Of a DNA stretch of 64,000 bases, positions 1-11,596 are shown piece after piece. Under the pieces are notes generated by a model that did not search any database, was not told where the DNA came from, and saw only the letters and a list, made by a program, of their open reading frames with translations. Source of the stretch: Pleodorina starrii (taxonomy: Eukaryota; Chlorophyta; Chlorophyceae; Chlamydomonadales; Volvocaceae); NCBI GenBank assembly GCA_030267565.1, contig BRXU01000008.1, positions 2,734,001 to 2,798,000 on the forward strand, in the 5' to 3' direction. The position numbers were made by a program, and so were the translations under genes. Within the stretch, counting starts at the first letter, position 1, and every line of letters starts with the position of its first letter.

Positions 1-1169
1 GGGGCAATTTTCGAGTAAAGTATCGAACGCAATATGATCCGGCTTGTATGAAGCAGAACTCAGAACGGGCGTTTGAACTGCTGTAGGCGCACTCCCAATC
101 TTTGTGCGAATCGGCGCTGAGTCAGGGGCCAACCATGAAGCCAGTTGGATTCGGAGAACAGATCAAAAGCTCATTCATTGCGATCCATTTCCGTCGGCAG
201 TGGTTCATAGCATTGTTTGACACAGCTTTAGGAATTAGGATGCCGTCACTACCCACGACTGGCCCACATACGTTAACCTCTGAGCTTCATTCAACAACGG
301 GACCCAGACCCGCTTTGTACGTAAACATCACAAGCCAATAGGAAAGACCATTCAGCAGCGAGACGAAGGGGCGAGACTGAAGAAAGGCCCCTGTAATTGG
401 ACGCGCTTTGGTATCGCCGACCCGTGGGTCGGCAAGGCTCGGCAGCCCCTCTCAACTGCCAAGAAAGCAGCCCGCACCAGTAGAGTATCCCCACCGTCAG
501 TCCAAATGCCCGCGCTGCCACCCACACCGCTCTCGACTCAGAAAGCCATCGAACCAGCAAACCCGAAACCCGCCCCCAAACACGCACACCAGACCACAAT
601 GCTTCGGGTTGTGGCCAACGTGTTAACGTTAATGTATACGAAACCCTGCCTGTGTCAAACACACCCGTCAAACCTTCACACATTGAAATGTTCTTTGTCT
701 TCAGCAGACACCCATTGCCGCAACCCTGTTCACAGCCTTGCACCGAAGGATGCGGATGAATCGAGGTTGGACGCGGCAACAACGGTCCACAGCCGCCGCC
801 ACGCAACTGCGCACACGTAGGTGCTTTCGGCAGCCCGGCCGGCTATCATGTTACCCCCATGCAAGCCGCTCAGCCACTGTGAGAACCGGCTGTTCGTGCC
901 GGGCGGCCACTGCAGTCCTTGGGGCTGCTCTGCAGTACCAGTGTACGACGCTATGGTTTCGCCGCCGCCGCACTCTGCCGGTCAGTCGCTGGTCAGCTGC
1001 ACCCCTCGGCACTGCTGCCCGTAGGCCAGTACCCGCCATCTGCAAGACCCACAAAAAAATCGTCTGATTGCGGGACGCAACCCTATGTTGCCCGCGTCCC
1101 CCTGGGCATCACCTTACCCCTGCTGGCGCCGAAACCAAGCTCCCGTCCGACGGGCCGCTGCCCAGCTGG
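1..1169. other. No gene seen; 3' flank of the giant gene
   Basis: Short open frames exist on both strands, but none has recognisable motifs, splice borders or coding character. The stretch lies downstream of the stop codon of the giant minus-strand gene and probably holds its 3' untranslated region. I could not find a minus-strand TGTAA pentamer (TTACA on the plus strand) to mark the poly(A) site. Confidence 0.5.
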
Positions 1170-4100
1170 CTACAGCATGCCCAGCGGCAGCGTCAGCCGG
1201 GACACCCGCTGCTGCAGCTGCGTCGTCCGATCCGTCAGCCGCCGCAGACGCACAGCCAGCTCCTGCGGATCCAGCGCCTGCTGCGTGTCCCGCTGTTGTT
1301 CCGGCCCTTCGGCCCCCTGCCGCGGCGCTCCGTTGACCAAGGAGGTGCGCGGCAGCGCGTGCTCTGACCCGTGGGTCGGCGGCTCGCGGCCACGGCTGGC
1401 CGACCGCGACCCAGGCCCTGTCTGCTGCTGCTGTGCCGTCATAAACGGGGTAGGCGCGTCGTAGGCGGCGCTGATGATTGGAGCCAGCTGCTGCTGCTGC
1501 TGTGGCGGCGGCAGCGGTGGCGGCAGCGGTGGCGATGACGCCTCCGCCAGGCCCAGGCGCTGCTTGATGCGCTGAAATTCTAAGAAGTCACGACGCGCGA
1601 ATTCGTCCAACGCCGTCGCCGAGGCGGAAGGTAACGGGCCCGGGACGGCCACGTCTCTGCGGCTGGCGTCAGGCGTGACGCTGCGCACGCTTTTCAAGAC
1701 GCCCATGACGCTGCTGCTGCTGCTGCCGCTGCTGCCGCTGCTTCGATCAGGCCGGCTGGCGCGGTGGGACGGTGTGGCGGCGGCAGATACCGGCCTGGGA
1801 CGCGTGGGCGGGGACGCGGCAAGCTGCTGTCGCCGGAGCCGAAAGTCCTCCAGCGTCAGGTCAGAGGAGCTGGACACGTCCGAGGTCGCTTCCCGCTGCG
1901 AAGCAGACCTGAACTCCGCCCCAGCCCCAGCCGCAGCAGCACCCGCCCTGCCGCCGGCCCCATTGTCCCCCGCATCTGTGAAGACGCTGGGTATTCCAGA
2001 CCGCGGCTTGCTGCGGCGTCGCTCTCCTGATGCTTCATCGGAGCCCTGACCCATGGGACCGTCCTCGTGGGGGCCATGTCGCACACCAGGAGCAGGTTGG
2101 CCCCGTAGGCACGAAAGTGGCGGCGGCGGTGGTGGCATTTGGATGCCACTTGGGGGTCCCGGGACCGGCTCCTGCTGCTGCTCCTGCTGCCGCTGGGCGC
2201 GACGCCTGTCGTCCCGCGTTTCTCGGTGGTGTCCCGGCATCGGCGGGTTGGCCGCTGGCGAAAGGGGTGGCCCCGCCGGACCGGGCGAGTTAGACGCCTC
2301 GTACACCGCGATCGCCGCCGCCACCGCCGCGGCGGCAGCTGCGCCGCCGTCATCTGCAACGCCTGGGTCGTTGGCATGGGGTTGCGTGATAAGCCTGCAT
2401 GCGGCCGACGCCGCGGCGGCATGCGTCGCAGGCCTGGGGCGGTCGTCACGCGGCGGCGATCTGCCGGCGCTGGCATCTGCCGACTGGGGCAGCTCCCAGA
2501 CCATGGCGCGGTAGGAGACGGGGTGCTGCTGTGGCGCGTGAGCCACCTCGGATTGGCCTGCAGCCGCAGCTGCAGCAGCGACCGCGGCCACGTGTGGTGA
2601 CGCCGCCGTCAAGTCAAACCTGGCGCGGCGCGCCGGATGCGGGCCGGCTGGCGTCACAGTCACCCGAGAGTACGGTTCCGCAGCGCCACCTGCGTTCTGG
2701 TGGTCGTCCTGCCCCCGGAACGGCGCGGCCCTCTGCGAGGCCTCCAGTAGCGTTACGCGCGCCATCGGCGCACCCTCCGGCGCCGCCGCCCCGCGCTCTG
2801 CAGCCCCTTCCGCCGCCGCCCGAGCCGCGGCGACAGCGGCCTCGCGAACCATCATCGCTTCCTCCTCCCGCGCGGCGGACTCCTGGGCGGACATGGCCGC
2901 CGCCTCTCGGAACACCGCCGCCGCCGCCTCCCGCGCTGCGGCCGCCGCCAGCTCCCGCAGGTCCACAGCCGCCGCATCGCGCGCCGCGGCCTGGCTCGCC
3001 ACGTCGCGCGCCACCGACATCGCCGCCTCGAAGGCGCTCCACTGCGCAGTGCTCAGCTCCGAAACCTGAGCCGCCTGGCGCTCCGCCGCCGCCAAGGCCT
3101 CCCGAGTGCTGGTGAGGGTCGCCTCCCGGGCCGACTCCGTCGCCACCTCCCGCGCCGTCAGCCTCGCTACCTCTCGCGCCGCCGCCATGGCAGCTTCCAC
3201 CGCAGCCACCTGAGCTGACTCCCGCTCTGATGTCCAAGCCGCCTGGCGCTCGGCGATGGCAGCCACTTCCCGCGCGCTGGCAATCGTAGCCTCCCGGGCG
3301 GACTCCACGGCGATTTCCCGCGCAGTCACAATCGCCACCTCCCGTGCCGTCGCCAGCGCCTCCTGCAGCGCGCTCGCGTGGGCTGTCTCCCGCTCCGCCG
3401 CCTGCGCTGCCTGGCGCTCCGCTGTGGCGACCGCCTCCTTGACCGCTGCCAGCGCTGCTTCGCTTGCTGCTGCCGCCGCCGCCGCCGCCTCGCGGGCAAC
3501 GACCTCCGCCGTTTCACGCGCCGCCGCGAGCGTGGCCGCCTCTCGAGCTGTCGCCGCCGCCGCCTCTCGCTCCGCCAACGCGGCGGCCTCCCGAGCGGCC
3601 TCTCGGGCTGTCGCCAGCGCCGTCTCCTGCGCCGCCGCCACCGCCGCCTCCCTGGCGGATGAAACCGCCGCCTCCAGCGCTGCCTTGGCGGCAGACTCGC
3701 GCTCCGCCGCCTGCGCGGCGCGCTGCTCCGCCGCTTCCGCGGCCTTCCACGCTGCCACCACCGCCGCATCGCGTTCAATTTTGGCTGCAGCCTCGCGTTC
3801 CGTCGCCGCCGCCAGCTCCAGGGCAATGCTCCGGGCGGTGTCACGAGCGGCCGACACGGCCTCCTCCAGTGCACTGATGTGGGCCGCCTCGCGCTGCTCC
3901 GCCGCCGCCAGGCCACGCGCGCTGGCCTGCGCCGCCTCCTCCGCCGCCACCTGCACCGCCTTTTGCGCCGCCTCCGCGGCCTCCCGCGCGGCACTCACCG
4001 CCGCTTCCAGCGCTGCTGCCTGTGCTGCCTCCCGCTCTGCGGCAACCGCCGCTTGCCGCTCGGCCGCTGTCGCTGCCGCGAGCGCTGCGGCCTGTGCCGC

Positions 4101-7100
4101 CTCCCGGGCTGCGGCCGCTGCCGCAGCCTCACGCGCCGTAGCCTGAGCTGCTGCACGAGCGGCGCTCACCGCCGCCGCTTCCCGGGCCGACGCCGCGGCG
4201 GCTTCACGCGCTGCTGCCATCGTCACATCACGCACCGCCGCCTGCGTAACTTCCCGTGCAGCGGCGTGTGCAGTGTTCCTTGCGACCACTGCGGCCTCCT
4301 GGGCTGCCAGCTCTGTTGCCTCCCGTGCGGCCGCTGCTGCAGCCTCCCGGGCTGCGACCTGCGCCGCTTCCAGCGCCGCAATCCGCGCTGAATGGCGCTC
4401 ATACGCCGCCTGTCGAGTCGCCGCTTCTGCCGCTTCCCGCTCCGCCGCCGCAGCCGCCTCATGGGCCGACATCTGCACCGCCTGGCGCGCCGCGGCCTGT
4501 GCCGCTTGGCGCTCGGCCGCTGCGACAGCCGCCTGGCGCGCCGTCGCCTCCGCTGCCTCTCGGACAGCAGACACCACCGCCTCCAGTGCATCCGCGTTTG
4601 CCGCCTCCCTCGCGGTGGCCTGCATGTACTGCCGCTCCGCCACCACCGCCGTCTCCAGCACCGTCGCACTGGCCGCCTCCCGCGCGGCCATCTGCGCCGC
4701 CTCCTGCATCTCGCGGACAGCTGTCGCAACTGCGGCCTGCGCCGCCTGGCGCTCCGTTGCTGCGGCCGCCGCCTCCCGCGCCGTCACCTCCGCAGCCTCC
4801 TGTACGGCGCTCATAACCACCTCTAGCGCCCGCGACTGCATCGTCTGCATCCCCACCACCGCGGCGGCCTCGCGTGCAGCGGCCAGGGCCGACTCACGCG
4901 CGGCCGAGGCCGCGGCACGGGCGGCGTGAGCCTCTCGCGTCAGCCGCAACGCCGTCGCGCCCGCGTGCCAGGCCGCCACCGTGTCCTCAGCCTGCAGCTC
5001 CCCCTCATGACCGTCGTTGGCGCCGACCAGGTCGGCCGCCCGTCGTGGCGCCGACGCTGGCGACGCCGCAGCGGCAAACGTGGTGGAGCCCTGCAGCACC
5101 GCGTCCACTGTGGAGGCGCTGGCCCGGGCGACCGCCCAGGTGCTCGGCGGCTGGGAGGTGCTGCGGGGCGACATGGGCGCTGAATGCGCGGGAGATGGAA
5201 CGGAAAGCGGCGGCGGACGCGGCGGCGGCATGGGATCAGCGAAACCATCGGGAGCATGCTGGTGCTGCTGGTGGCGATGTGGCGGTGTCGAGGCAAATGG
5301 GGAGGCGGCGTCAGTGACACCAGCAGCCGCACTGGGCAGGATCTCGACCGTCGGTGAGGCAAAGAATGCCGCCAACAGGCCTGCCGGAGGGCCGCCGCCG
5401 TCGCCGATACAATCTACAGCGGCCGCGGCAGCACCGGCCGCCGGGGTCACGGGCCCCCCCGTGCCCAGACTGCCGCTGGTCGCGGTCCTCAGGCCCTGGC
5501 CCCGGGGTACAGCACCATTGTGCGCGTCATCACCCACACGCCTACCATCAGCAGCCCCGCTGGAGGTCCGGTTTGTGTGCGCGCCAGCCCAGTCTCGTGT
5601 GGCCTGCCTGCCGTTGCGCCCCGCCCGGCGGTACTGGTCCCCATACGGTCCATCGCTGCCTGGGCCGAGCTCTGGCGGGCCTGCGGGCGTGGGCATATCG
5701 CCGAGCCAGTCCGAAGGCTGCTCGCCGCGCCGCCAGCTTGTCGGCCGGTTCCGCATCCGCAGGGCCTCAGAGCTCAGCGAGTCGGAGGCCGCCGTCGCGC
5801 CCACCGTGCTCATGTACTCGTCGGCGCTGCTTAAGGCCGCCGCGTCGGCCGCCCGACCGCGGCGGGTGCCCGCGCTGTTGCTGCGCCGCCTGCCACCGCC
5901 GGGGTCACCCCTTCCGTTCATGCTGTCCACGACCTCCCGCGGCGGCTGCGCCGCCCTGTATGCGCGGTGGCCACCGCCACCGCCGCCCGGGCTGCTGTAG
6001 CGGCCAGTGCGCCCCGCACCATCGCCACCGCCCGCGCTGCTGTAGCGACCACCACGGCGGCGGCCACCGTCACCAGCGGCGCCGCCGCCACTGCCGCCGG
6101 CGGAGGCTGCATCAAGGTGCTCGTCCAGGGCGGCGCGCAGGCGGGACAGCGCCGGCGAGGACATGTCAATGGGCGCTGCAGCCAGCGTCACGAGCTGCAG
6201 CCCCAGCTGGTGGGCGGACTCCTGCAGCAGGCAAGGGAAGGGCGGGTGGATCCACAAGAGGAGAGTTGATTGAGCATTGAGCAGCAGACGAAGGTGCATA
6301 CGGGAACGCGTTGTGTGGTGGCTTTGCGTGAAACAGAGCGTGCCGATGGATTGGCTGGTCTGCCGGGAGGGCGGATGTGGGTGAGAACGGTTGTGCTGTG
6401 ACAGCAATGTCGCAGCGCTGGCGGTGTGAGTGCGACTGCGCGCACCTCCAGTGTATGGAGGACTTCCGAAACTACACGCCGTCGCAACCCCATCTCCTGC
6501 GCTGCGGCCGCCGCCGCGTCGTCCGTCGCCAACTCCGCCAGCGTGCGCCGCAGCGCCCCCTCGCCGCCGCCGCTGCTGCTGCGCTGTAGCCGACGGAGCG
6601 CCGCACCATCCAAGGAGGACTGAAGCACGGATCGCACGCGCGACAGCAGCAGGGCCACGTCGTCCCGGTAGTGGGCGACAGCCTCAGCAGCCACACGGCT
6701 GAACCGCTCCGCCGCGCCCGTTCTGCGGCCGCCTGTACCGCCTCCGCCGGCCGCGTCGTCGCCGCCGGTGGACACAGCGAGGGCGGCGTGGCGGAAGCCG
6801 CTGATGTCCACCGAAGCGGATCGTCCCGCGCCGCTGGGCCGCCACGGCGGGTGTTGCGCACTGGAGGCAGTTAGACTGTCGTATCTGTTGTACCATCGAG
6901 GCTGGGAACTGTATCTGTACGGGGCGGCTCCACCGCCGCCGCTGCCGGACCCGGCGGCGCCGCCGCCGCTGCTGCCGCTGCTGTACAGCGCATCCGCGAC
7001 CGCGGGGTCGCTGACGTGCAGCGCGAGGCGGCGGCGCAGGCGATCGAAGGCGTGGCGGAAATCGGCGAGGGCGGAGTGGAGGGCGAAGCGGTCTGCCAAG

Positions 7101-10100
7101 CGCGAGGCGGCCGATGGGAGGGGGACTCCGCCTCCGCCTCCGCCGCCACTCCTGCCTGCTTGCGAGCCGGAGTTATCACCCTGGCCGCCGCCAGTGCCTC
7201 GTGCCGCAGGCTGCTGGTCGGGACTTGGCCGAAGAGTGAACTCGAGCTGGTTCTGCACATCAGTTGGGGCCGGGCGGGGCGTACCAAGCTCTTAACTGGG
7301 TTGTGTGCAGAGCGCATCCGAGCCCGTGCCGGTGGAATGGGCAAAGGCCTCAATTGTGCCGATACCTCACAACCACGGCCCAATACAGGCAGACAACCAC
7401 GTACTGAATTCGCAAGGGCGTGCCGTTGTTTAGGCAGCATGTCCTGGAAGCAGGAACGTTTCCAGCTGGCTACGGTCGCCATGGGTGCAAACACGACACA
7501 GGCGCTCGCCGCATGTCGCTGCCACGGCGCACCCGCCCTATCACCCAAGCGACCTGACTTGACATCCATCCATGTGCCTAAGTCCGTAGCTTTTGCCGTG
7601 ACTCCTCCAATCAACCCGGTATCTCGCAGGTGCCCTCACCTGTAGAGACATCTCGAAGTCCCGGATGACGCCCTCCACATCCAGCAAGGCCAGTTCACCC
7701 GCAGCCTCCGCAGCAGACAGCTCAGCAAAGCCGCCGCGGGTAGCCATCAGCAGGTGCCCGTGGCCCGTCAGGCCGGCAGCCATGGCCGCCTGCTGCGCCG
7801 CGCCGCGGAAAGGGTCCACGTGCCCGCCTCCTGATGAGCGGCTCCATGGCGCCTTGGACGTCACCGGCGGATGCGCTCCGAAACCAGTGGTGCCACTGCC
7901 AGCGAGCAGGGTGGCCACCGCCCTGTCGTCGGAAGACGGCCTCCGGCTGGTCTGCACAGCTGCGGCGGTCCTGAGCAGCGTGGGCGTCTCCTGCACTCGA
8001 TGAACATTGCCGCCGAGGGCCGACAGCAGGTCGACCGTGCCGCTGGATGAGGTGGAGCCCCGCGCCTCTGCTCCGGTGCCCACGCGGCCGCCCGGGCTGG
8101 CTTCACCGTGCCTCACCGGGAGGAAGCCCGGCTGGGGGTCGGTGCGGCCGCTTAAGTCGCTAGCACTGGCCTCGGCTCCAGTCCAGTCGCTACGGATGGT
8201 GCTGTGGCCATCGCCTCCAGGCACGCCGGCTGCAGCGGTGCGGCTCCAGAAGGGCTGCTGAGGGACATCCCTGCCGCCTGGTCCAGAGAAGCCGTCGCTG
8301 CTCCGTGCAAGCCCGGAGGCGCTACTGGGCCCCCCAAAGCCGTCGCTGCTCCGTGTGAGGCCCGGGACTCCGGGAGCACTTGGCCCACTGCCGTCGCCCA
8401 TTGCACTCCAGGTCCAGGCCGACCGCTGGGCTGCTGAGGTGGCGCTGCCGCCCGCAGGACCACCGATGCTCTCAGGGCCGCCGCCCGCCTCCGTGCTGTG
8501 GGCGCCATCGCCGCTGGTCGGCCCGAAGCCGCTTCGGGTTGTGTACGGCACTCCAGAGCTTGCGTCATGATCCGCCCGGCCCGCGTATCTGTCGACACCT
8601 CCGCCGCAACCTGCCCCGGGGCCATTGACAGCAGCACCGCCTGCGTTGACCAAGCCGCTCCTGCCCCCATGGCCAGCAGCGGCAGCTAAATCTCCGCGGC
8701 TGCTGAAGCTAAACACGGACGGCAGGCTGGCCGCCAGGTTGTGCCGGGCCATTTCCGTAAGCCGGGTGCTGCTTGGCATCGAGCCGACGGAGCTGTTTGT
8801 AAAGCCGCGCAGTGAGGACATTTGAGTGCGGGTTGAGGGCGCGCGAGAGGAGCGCGATCGCTCGTGTTCGGCCGCCATCGCGGTTGCCTGTGCGTCGGCC
8901 TGCTCGGTGGGTGAGAGTGCGTCTTCTGCTCCCGTGCCACCCGACCGGCGCCGCGCCGGCGGCGCGGGTCGCCGAGCAGGTCCGTGGCGTGAGGTTGACG
9001 GCGCCGAGGCGGCGCGTGAGGACGGCACGGAGGTTGGGCGGGATGCGGACGCATAGGCCAGGCGCGAGGTCGGCACGGAGGTGGGGCGCGACGGTGGGGC
9101 GGAGCCTGAGCGTGAGGACGGCACGAAGGGACGGCGCGACCCCGCGGTGGCGGCGGCGGTGGAGCCGGATGCGGGGCCCGCAGCTGGGCGCCTAAGGCGT
9201 TCCGTGGAGGACGCCGCTAGCCGCTGCTCTGGCGGTGGATCTCCAGGATTGGGATCCGCTGGCGGGGCGCGGCCGCCCAGCGGAGAGGGCCGGCGCGGAC
9301 TCGGCTGCCCGCCGGCGACGGCCGCTGCGGCCATTGCCGCCAGTCGCCTGGGCGACGCGGGCGGGCTCGCCAGGCTCAACGTCAGCGGCTGCTGCTGTGA
9401 TCGGGAGCTGTGGCTGGGGCCGCCGCACGAGCCGCTGGCTACGCTGCTGCTCGCGCGATTGCTGCCATTACTGGCCCCAGCACCGCTGCCCCGAGCAGCC
9501 TGGACGAGGCGGTCCCGCAGGGGCCAGGCCGCCCGCGGGCTGCCGCTGCGGAGGCTGCTCCCCGGCGACTCAAACTCGCTGTTGCCTCGGTTGTCGGCGC
9601 CTATGTACCGCCCTTCTCGCGGTGGGAACATGGGCTCGCCGGCGCCCCTGCTCGCGGCATCGTAGCAACCTCCTCCTCCGATTTCATTTCCGGAAGGGTG
9701 GGAGGAATCAACGTTGGCCCCACCAACGACCTGCTGGGGAGTTGGGCGCCCCGCCGACGACGCCGCCGACGTGGTCGCCGGCGGCAGCAGGGAGGAGAGG
9801 AGGTTGCTGAATTCAAACGTGGCGCGCACAGGTTGCCGGCGGGCGCCATCGTAGACGAGGGGCCTGGGGACCAGCAGCACGCCGGACGGAGACGCGTCGC
9901 TATCGGGCACCGCGGTAGAGGGCAACACGGTGGCGGCCCGCTGCGCCAGGGCGTCCTTAGCGAGCACCTCCAGCGCCCGCGGCGACGAGCGCATGCGTCG
10001 CGCCAGGCTGTAGGTGATGGCGGGGTCGGGCGACGGCCACACGCGGCGGCGCGACGGCGACGACGACGCGCCTGGGCTGGAGCTACGGCTGCGCGCCTGC

Positions 10101-10648
10101 GCGGAAGGCGGGCTGCTGCCGCTGTTGGGGCTGTAGCTGGAGGTCACATGGTAGCGCGGTGAGCCCAGGTGGCGCGGCGAGGCCAGCAGGCTGGACAGCA
10201 TCTGGACCGGCCGAGACGCCCTGGGCTCCTGCGCTCTGCCCGTGGGAGATGGAGGGCTGGCGGCGGTATCAGCGGTCCAGCCCGCAGCTGCTGCTCCGCG
10301 CGTGGGCGATTGCGGCGAGCCGCTTCGCGGGCTCCCCACGACACGGGGGAGCCTCTCCGGTGTGGGCAGCAGGCGAGGCGGAGCCAGACGCAGCCTCGGC
10401 GAGCTGCAGTCGCTGTCCGGCTCGGTGCCAGCGCCTGCCGGAGAGCCGCTGCGGCGTGCGCTGGGTGAGGCCGGGCCAGGCCCAGAGTTGCCGCCTCCCG
10501 TGGACCGGAGATGCGGCTTGGCGCCGGCGCACATGTCCGGGGAAGCGGGCGGCTGCCGCCGAGCCTCGGGTGCGGCCGCCGCCTCGAGGTGGCTCCTGGC
10601 GGTGGCAGCGGCGCGGGGCACCCGGGGGAGCATTGCGGCGGGCCGCAT
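1170..10648 (-). CDS. Giant Ala-rich octad-repeat protein (unknown function)
   Basis: I do not recognise this gene. Three exons join in phase 0: 10648-7640, 7252-6446 and 6221-1170 (stop TAG), giving about 2955 residues. Donors are CAG|GTGAGG and GAG|GTGCGC; acceptors are GTGCAG| and CTGCAG|. Residues 1-1003 are low-complexity Ser/Pro/Ala/Gly/Arg. Residues 1004-1272 are Gly-rich with a short non-repetitive helical patch (RLADRFALHSALADFRHAF). Residues ~1693-2420 are an Ala-rich helix with Arg-Glu or Arg-Gln every eight residues. The C-terminus returns to disorder and ends in a short helix (ELAVRLRRLTDRTTQLQQRV). No catalytic motif is visible, so a structural or scaffold role is an inference. 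The start is uncertain: the open frame reaches 10711 without an ATG. An out-of-frame ATG at 10760, followed by a GTGAGT donor at 10702, could be an upstream exon. Confidence 0.6.
2780..4960 (-). repeat. 24-nt repeat coding an 8-residue Ala-rich motif
   Basis: Within the last exon of the giant gene, units such as REVARLTA, REVATESA, REATLTST and REALAAAE follow each other at eight-residue (24-nt) spacing, with occasional 7- or 9-residue units. Roughly 90 units fit in about 727 residues. Copies have diverged at the DNA level (conserved GCC/GCG Ala and CGC/CGG Arg codons), so this is an old, selected or slowly homogenised expansion. It is not a recent perfect satellite. Confidence 0.7.
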
Positions 10649-11596
10649 CCTCAGTGGGGCAGGCAGCGGCCGCGCTGCGTCCAGATGTTTGGGGCGACTC
10701 ACTCCGGGCAAGCGGAGCCGATGCGGCGAGCGGCATGCCCTTGGGCGAATAGGAACGCATCGAGGCTGCTTTTCAGACGTTCGCTGCTACGCCCCGCACA
10801 GCCGAGAGTGCAAGGCGTGTGCGGCCCACGCGCAAAGGGTCGAATGATGCTAGCCCATGTTACTGCCAGATCTAGGCACCAGGCGTCGTTCATGTGCTGT
10901 TCCAGGATAACAAGTATCGTATTGTCTTTGCAAAAGCGCGCACGCCGTGGAAGTCAAAGGATCTAATCCGAGCGCTGGGAATGGTCCACACACGCCGCCT
11001 GCACCGGACAACCTTCCACTAGCCGGACGTGTACCTCACTCACATTATTTACCCATTGCCCTGATAACAAAACCCGCGCCAACCCAAAGCCACCTGTGCA
11101 TTGTTTCGGGCAGTCGCAGCTCTGCGAAACCCGTGCTGCCCCGGTTTGTCAGACGCATACGCATTTGGGAAACACTCAACCACAAGCTGTCCTATCAGAC
11201 AAATCAGCACACATGCCAAACGCCGCTCACACCACCAACGGGCCACACGGATGGGCCCATTGCAAGAACTATCGGTCTCAGCTGCCGGGACCCCCGTATA
11301 ACGTCTCTCCTACCGGCCGCGAAGGTCACAGGTAATGACACACGCTCTGCTCGTATTGTATGTACGGTATCACCTCAGTCCAGCGGGGCCCCACTTATGA
11401 ACATTGAGGGGCATACATGTGTGCGCTACCCTTCATTATGTACCCCTCAACGTGTAGGCCCGGGGCCCAAGGGCCGTATATTATATAAGCAGCCAAACTG
11501 CACGTCTAAAATTGCAAGTTTCAAAACAACGCGCGGGGAGAAACTGACTTATGGTCTGCCCGATGTCAGACCCCCGTCCGTATGTGCGGAGCAGAC
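10649..11596. other. Intergenic; no gene seen
   Basis: This stretch lies between the 5' end of the giant minus-strand gene and the stop codon of the DUF4485 gene, also on the minus strand. Its left end probably holds the giant gene's promoter and 5' leader, and its right end the DUF4485 3' untranslated region. GC content falls around 11.1-11.6 kb. No convincing exon, TATA box or TGTAA signal was found. Confidence 0.45.

Noticed and set aside
3256..4146. 296-residue plus-strand Ala/Ser-rich frame
   Set aside because: It is the antisense shadow of the octad-repeat exon; the GCC/CGC codons make all frames open.
5017..6280. Two long plus-strand frames (327 and 308 residues)
   Set aside because: They are antisense to the giant gene's last exon, with no splice logic or motif.
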